From Halocaridina rubra (Eukaryota > Arthropoda > Malacostraca > Decapoda > Atyidae), in assembly GCA_037179515.1 (NCBI GenBank), contig JAXCGZ010001897.1:45001-109000 (forward strand): 64,000 nt of DNA, read 5' to 3'. The notes under the pieces are model-generated. The model was given only the letters and a program-made list of their open reading frames with translations. It had not been told where the DNA came from and ran no database searches. Of the stretch, positions 55,925 through 64,000 are shown piece after piece. The position numbers and the translations under genes are program-made. How positions within the stretch are numbered: position 1 is the stretch's first letter; each line of letters begins with the position of its first letter.

Positions 55925-58826
55925 AGTTATCTGTCTTCTGACAATTGCAGAGCATGCTGCATTTTACCATTGCTACATGGCAACGACAAGTTACATGAGC
56001 ACATTTGCCGCAGTGACACACCACACTCCAATGGGGCTCCAAAGATCTCCATGATGTCGAAGGAAGAAGATTTTCATTCTTATGTACAAAACCATAATCT
56101 AGTGGATCTAGATTTGCTGTTCCGATGTGGAGCTACCTGTCAAGAACATGCATGGTGGTATATGCATTGAAAAATACACGGTAGATGTGAGGTGTCAAAC
56201 CTTGAGGTGTTGGTGGCAGATTCTGGTGTGAAGCTGACTTTGAGAAGTGAAACTGATGTGTTTGAAGTTGGACAAAATTGCTGGGCTTGTTTCCAGCATC
56301 TACGACATGCACCAAGTACTGTTCTGCTGCTGGATCAATGAAGAAACTAGTGGAGCTGTTGCACCAACTCCTTGCAAGTAAACCACAGGTTTGGCCTTGA
56401 GAGCTGCTTTCTTTGTGCCTATTTTACTGGTGATGTCACATCCTGTTAGGCTGTGTAGTGCTGGAAGTACTGTGCACATGAGAGGACCCAATCTTGCATG
56501 CAAAATGTGAAGAGGGACAAAACAAGTAGTGTTGCCTCTCCCTGCTTTTACCCACAGTTCATGAAGACCTTCTTGAAGAAAGGTAGTCAAATGAAATAAC
56601 AGGGTAACTATTACATCAGTATCATTGGATACAACAACTCATTGTTTGTAACCTGCTTGGAGACAATCTAGTACGTGCATGGGTATGAGAAGATCTACTT
56701 CTTCAAGTTGGGACTGCAGGTGCTGCATGTTATCTTCTGCTCCATTGTGGATCTTTATACACTGCCATTCATTACTGTCCATGCATAGCTGGCTGAGAAT
56801 GGTCGGCTCTTCATGCGTTTCTGAAGGCCTTTCACGCAAGTATCCATAGATTAGTTTTTCCAGCTGCGCTATATTTTGACTTGATGGCCAGAATGATGTC
56901 ATATCCTAAGGAATTGGTGTCGAGAGCTAAGTACTACTGGAGTCGTGCTGCATCTCTGCACCCTCTCTGTATCTTTTACTGATGGGTTGTTATTGTAAAT
57001 GTCAAATATGTAATCACATCTGCCATAATGATGATACATGTCATTCATTTCTGCAAACTTTGAAAGCAGATCAGAGAAACTTGTGAGTCCAGATAGAGGC
57101 ACTCTGCAGATTGTTGCCATGACATCAATAAGGAAGGCTGAAGTAACTTTATGCTGATAGCAATACTCATCCGGCCTGAGGGTTTCCTCTAATTCACGAA
57201 TGAGTTGGCTCTTATCTGGTTTGTTCATGAGCCCATCATCACCAAACAGCATTGGAGAAGGTACAACATCATATGTCAGAAGAATGTCTGTACTGAGACC
57301 TCTATCGCTAGCTACTTTGATTGCTTTTTCAGTCATATTCATTGCTCTGATCACTTTCTTGACTGTTTTCTTAGGTTTATCTTTGATGGAGACCATTGTT
57401 TTGAGGTTCCCTCTTTGAATAGTGTCTCTTAGTTGGACAATTTTGTTGATGATCCTTTCACTGTGAAAAAGCCTGGTATTTCTTCATGCCTTTTTCAGAT
57501 GCATTAAGGACATCCTTTCTGATTTCTTCTGTCACCACTTGCTTTGTCACAAAGTTGTGTAGCTCTGTGGGACAATCTGCTGAGAATGGTGACCCTCTCT
57601 CTTCAATAAACTTCATCATATTTTGGACGTGTCCTTCTTGTCTGTTTGTGATTGCCTGTGATGATTCAAGCCATGCCTCAGCCGTGCTCTCATGGACACC
57701 AGCTTATTCATGGTGCAAGTTTTTCACAGCCATCATTTCATGGCAGATTATAATTCTGCATAACTTAGTGCAAGCCCTTGGTGGTTCAAGATAGTAGTAA
57801 AGATTTTTCCTCCACGTCCAAGACTGTGAGTTGATTCAGCATTCATTATATGCATTGATGTTTGCTTTCTGCCATGATGATGTACATAGTTCATGGTCTG
57901 GAACAAAGTTTGGATCTTTCTGCATCATTGAGAAGATAGGGAACCACCAGCGGTTTGTTCAGAAGTTTTATTATCTTCATTCTCTTCATTCTCAGATTCA
58001 ACTGCATCATCTATTTCTTCATCATTATCTTCATCTGTAGTGTCTACTTTCATCATTACAGCTTCAGCTGCTTTGGGGTATGTCAAAGGGTTGAAATTGT
58101 AGAGATATCCAAAAAACCTAATGGCTCATTCAGATCTTCAGCATCCCCAAATCTATCATCTAAATCAAAGTCATAACTGTTAAAACTTTGTCTCATCACA
58201 CTGGCACACACTTGTATGGGGTCAATACATCGAATATGCTCTGTCAAAACCTCTGCTCTGTTACATGGCACACTGTGAGCCATCAAAGACTTGCGAACCT
58301 CATCAGGATATGTGAAAGCAATAGTACTTCCAAACTGTCTCACCAGAAACACCTTCATATCTCTATTTTGAAATTGATGCTCCTCATCAACAACTCTATT
58401 CAATCGGTCTCTAATTGAAGAGAGTTCATAACCATTGTCACTTTTTAGCCCCACTTCTTTGAAGTCGCATTTGTTTGACTTATTGCCACATATGGTACAG
58501 CTTGAGAAGGTCACAGTTTTGGAATCTACAGGATCTGGAAGTGAATGCACAGCTGAGTGAGAACGAGTCAAAGTCCCATCTGGACTGCCAGTTTCATGTG
58601 AGGATTGTGGTGGGTTCCCTTTTTCGAATTTTTTGAGCGAGGTTTCATGGGTATACCTCTTGTAGCACTTATCTGAAAGATGGTAGAAAAAGTCGCTATT
58701 GGCTGGACGCAGTTTTATGCATCTTGCTACAATGTCATTTCGTATTTCGCTAGCCTCCAATATTCGTTTACATCCATTGGATGTGCTGACCAATTCTCTT
58801 GTGATGCCTCTTGACACATGACACAC
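55925..58826 (-). pseudogene. TIR-element gene, PIN-like type with Cys-rich C-terminus (decayed)
   Basis: Read from 58826 down. 58826-58083 is an open N-terminal 247 residues (NDIVARCIKLRPANSDFFYH, and CTICGNKSNKC, a possible zinc site). About 58080-57400 is broken (FVTKQVVTEEIRKDVLNASEKG is readable). 57396-56899 holds RCDYIFDIYNNNPSVKDTERVQR. 56902-56640 holds LEEVDLLIPMHVLDCLQAGYK. Near 56620-56560 stands SNDTDVIVTLLFH, an acidic motif like that of PIN/FEN1-type nucleases, then LHSLTGCDITSKIG. After 56315 come NLPPTPQGLTPHIYRVFFNAY and, in another frame, a Cys-rich tail (CHCGKCAHVTCRCH, CSMLCNC). I recall the DTDV and TGCDxTS motifs from a widespread, unnamed family of repeat-associated animal proteins; its role is unknown. 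At least five frameshifts or stops. Confidence 0.65.
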
Positions 58827-58995
58827 CTTTCCTTGTCATACATAACAGCTTCAGGACTTGATTTGACTTGAAAGTTGAATGGAATCCATCATTAAGGGTT
58901 AATTAGGACTCTTTAGACTTATTCTGAAATGAAAAATAAATCAGTATGAATGACATTTACTTTGCTTTACTTTTACAAGTCCACAACCTTCTCCT

Positions 58996-59050
58996 GGCTC
59001 TAGGGGGAGTTCGTGGCTATCTCTGTTCTCCTCAGCTTGATTATATAGAA
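58996..59050. repeat. internal third copy of the TIR tip
   Basis: GGCTCTAGGGGGAGTTCGTGG and TATCTCTGTTCTCCTC closely match the left terminal repeat (GGCTCTAGGAGGGAGTTCATG, CATCTCTGTTTTACTC) in the same orientation, about 600 bp inside the right end. Confidence 0.75.
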
Positions 59051-59435
59051 CATCACTGCATCTAATCGACGACGCACAGTCATATTCAAATTCAAGTTTG
59101 GGCACCAGATGCCACTGTGACACTGTTTTAGTTTCATGGCTCCTTGATTATAATTGCTTGAGTTGAATTGTTAATTATTACACTTTTCATTGATCTGATG
59201 ACCATAAAACATGGATATAGCCACAAAAATTACAACTTTATTTGTTTAAAAAGACCGAGTTAGATACTAAAGTTTATTTCTTGGCGGCCATTTTAAAATT
59301 CGTGATAGCTGCCCCCAAAAGGAGTCAATGTCTTAAATAGTATTCTTATTGGGTTCCTTGACCCTGAAAACATAGGTATAGACGTCAATATCAGGTCTCT
59401 GTAAGTCTTGTAAGCCGAGATAGGGCCAAAAGTAG

Positions 59436-59598
59436 TTATTTTGGTGGCAATTTTGAAAAGCACCCTCTTTAGCAAAAGTTATGCAAATTCAGATCGATCA
59501 CCCCAACTTTTTTGAAAGCCTTTGATGTGTGGAACAAGAAAATCATGGTTGATTAAGTGAAACAGAGATGGAAACGACATTCCCCCTAGAGCCAAGAG
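59436..59598. repeat. right terminal inverted repeat
   Basis: Inverse of 55252-55412. Confidence 0.85.
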
Positions 59599-60424
<826 letters not shown>

Positions 60425-60738
60425 CATTACATATGTGAAAACATGAATCATATTTTACCCCGACCGGGACTCGAACCTAGGACTTATGATTACTATGGTT
60501 ATTTCATGGCCCGAATGAGATTGGGAATTGAATTAAATGCTAAAATGAAGCCACGAGTGAGGTTGGGGAATCTGTAATATGAACATAGTGGCATTCAGTT
60601 AGAATGCGTTCATTCCTAAGTATAGCAGATATAAGCTATAAGGTTGGATTCCTTTTAACCTTCTGTGGTGTAATGGTAGCGCCTTGACTTAGTAATCATA
60701 AGTCCTACGTTCGAGTCCCGGTCGGGGTAAAAAATGAT

Positions 60739-60739
<1 letters not shown>
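60425..60739. mobile_element. SINE 2 pair in inverted orientation
   Basis: 60425-60505 (minus) and about 60655-60739 (plus) are inverted copies. The plus copy has TGGTGTAATGGTAGCG (A box) and ACGTTCGAGTCCC (B box), then GGTCGGGGTAAAAAATGATTCAT and (AT)n. The anticodon-like arm GACTTA-GTAATCA-TAAGTC pairs perfectly, but the acceptor and T stems do not, so it is tRNA-derived, not a tRNA gene. The ~150 bases between the two match nothing else. Confidence 0.72.
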
Positions 60740-63363
<2,624 letters not shown>

Positions 63364-63374
63364 CCTGTGTGTGT

Positions 63375-64000
63375 GTGATTACCTAATTGTGATTACCTAA
63401 TTGTGTTTACGGGAAAGAGCCCAAAGCTCGTATCTTCCCGTCTCCTGATCGGTTCCATTTTAGACTTAGTGATACTTATCATACCTGTCCTTAAAACTAT
63501 GGATTGAGATAGCATTAACTACCTCCTCGCTTAGCGAATTCCAATTATCAACTACTCTTACACTGAAAAAGTATTTCCTTACATCCTCCAAAGAAGTTTT
63601 CTTACGAAGCTTCAAACTATGACCTCTAGTTCTAGAGCCAGCCATATCGAAATATCGATCCCTATCCACTCTATCATAACCATGAAGGAATTTAAAGACT
63701 GTCACCATATCCCCCCTTACTCTTCTAGCTTCGAGTGATGGTAAGTCTAATTCCCTCAGCCTCTCATCATAACTGAGATTGCGTATTTCTGGCACCAGTT
63801 TCGTGGCATGTCTTTGAACTTTTTCAAGCTTAGCTATGTGCTTTTTCAAGTGCGGATTCCAAAAGGGGGCTGCATATTCGAGTTTTGGTCTCACATAGGT
63901 TACATAAATATTTCTGAACATTTCCTTGTCCATGTGCCTGAAGGCTACCCTTACATTTGATAAGAATGCATATGCTGCCCTTACTATGCCATTTATATGT
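63375..64000 (-). mobile_element. LINE family B copy, cut by the window edge
   Basis: Tail of two AATTAGGTAATCAC units (63378-63406), 3' UTR and an open RT C-terminus from [12 protein letters not shown] (63466) up to MDKEMFRNIYVTYVRP and beyond. Continues past 64000. Confidence 0.9.

Larger units (their letters stand above)
55252..59598 (-). mobile_element. 4.35-kb TIR-bounded element with a PIN-like gene
   Basis: Terminal inverted repeats of about 160 bp (55252-55412 and 59436-59598). Ends read CTCTAGGCTCTAGG and, inverted, CTCTTGGCTCTAGG. Shared inner blocks include CAACCATGATTTTCTTGTTC and GGTGATCGATCT. The outer flanks rejoin a LINE C sequence (GTTAGAGGCT and ATATGGAAT), showing insertion. 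TA stands next to both ends, but the exact target duplication is unclear. One decayed minus-strand gene fills the interior. The transposon superfamily is not known to me. Confidence 0.8.

Noticed and set aside
60660..60735. A functional tRNA gene on the plus strand
   Set aside because: The anticodon-like arm pairs, but the acceptor and T stems fail, C follows the anticodon, and an inverted copy lies nearby.

Overview
The window is animal nuclear DNA dominated by repeats. The evidence is spliced exons with GT/AG borders, several families of non-LTR retrotransposon, LTR and TIR-bounded elements, and very long di- and trinucleotide arrays. One spliced host gene encodes a crustin-like (WAP) domain, and (AT)n, (CT)n and (AAT)n arrays are extreme. 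Together these point to a crustacean, most likely a decapod; this is an inference, since no marker gene is present.

Layout. 1-14848: LINE family A (CR1/L2-like, with an ORF1 SGNH esterase, an endonuclease-reverse transcriptase ORF2 and a (TTCTTATG)n tail). A near-complete plus copy is followed by three tandem ~3.33-kb units, each made of an inverted 5' half joined to a sense 3' half. 14849-21250: mostly unrecognised AT-rich DNA with a short family A copy, a ~166-bp tandem repeat, an LTR-like piece and a cluster of triplet arrays. 21463-37340: the only convincing host gene, seven plus-strand coding exons. Its introns hold LINE family B (CR1/L2-like, tail unit AATTAGGTAATCAC), LINE family C (poly-A tail), short retroposons and microsatellites. 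37341-46130: intergenic DNA with a family B copy, giant (AT)n arrays and two tRNA-headed SINE families. 46130-55250: a Ty3/gypsy remnant, family B copies (one split by a CR1-tailed insertion, one by a solo LTR) and the best family C copy. 55252-59598: a 4.35-kb element with ~160-bp terminal inverted repeats and a decayed minus-strand gene of a PIN-like type. 59599-64000: (AT)n arrays, SINE 2 and two head-to-tail minus-strand family B copies.

The host gene is the main find. Conceptual splicing, with all junction phases compatible, gives a predicted 609-residue secreted protein: hydrophobic N-terminus, Cys-rich patch, long proline-rich region, complete eight-cysteine WAP domain, basic linker, then a GILT (gamma-interferon-inducible lysosomal thiol reductase) domain. 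The GILT signature is kept but the catalytic CXXC has become S-D-E-A. I do not know of a described WAP-GILT fusion. If transcripts confirm it, it would be a crustin-type protein carrying a thiol-reductase pseudoenzyme.

Other items worth attention are the tandem amplification of an inverted LINE copy, the TIR-bounded PIN-like element, SINEs whose tails continue into the giant (AT)n tracts, and a short retroposon whose 3' end resembles that of LINE C.
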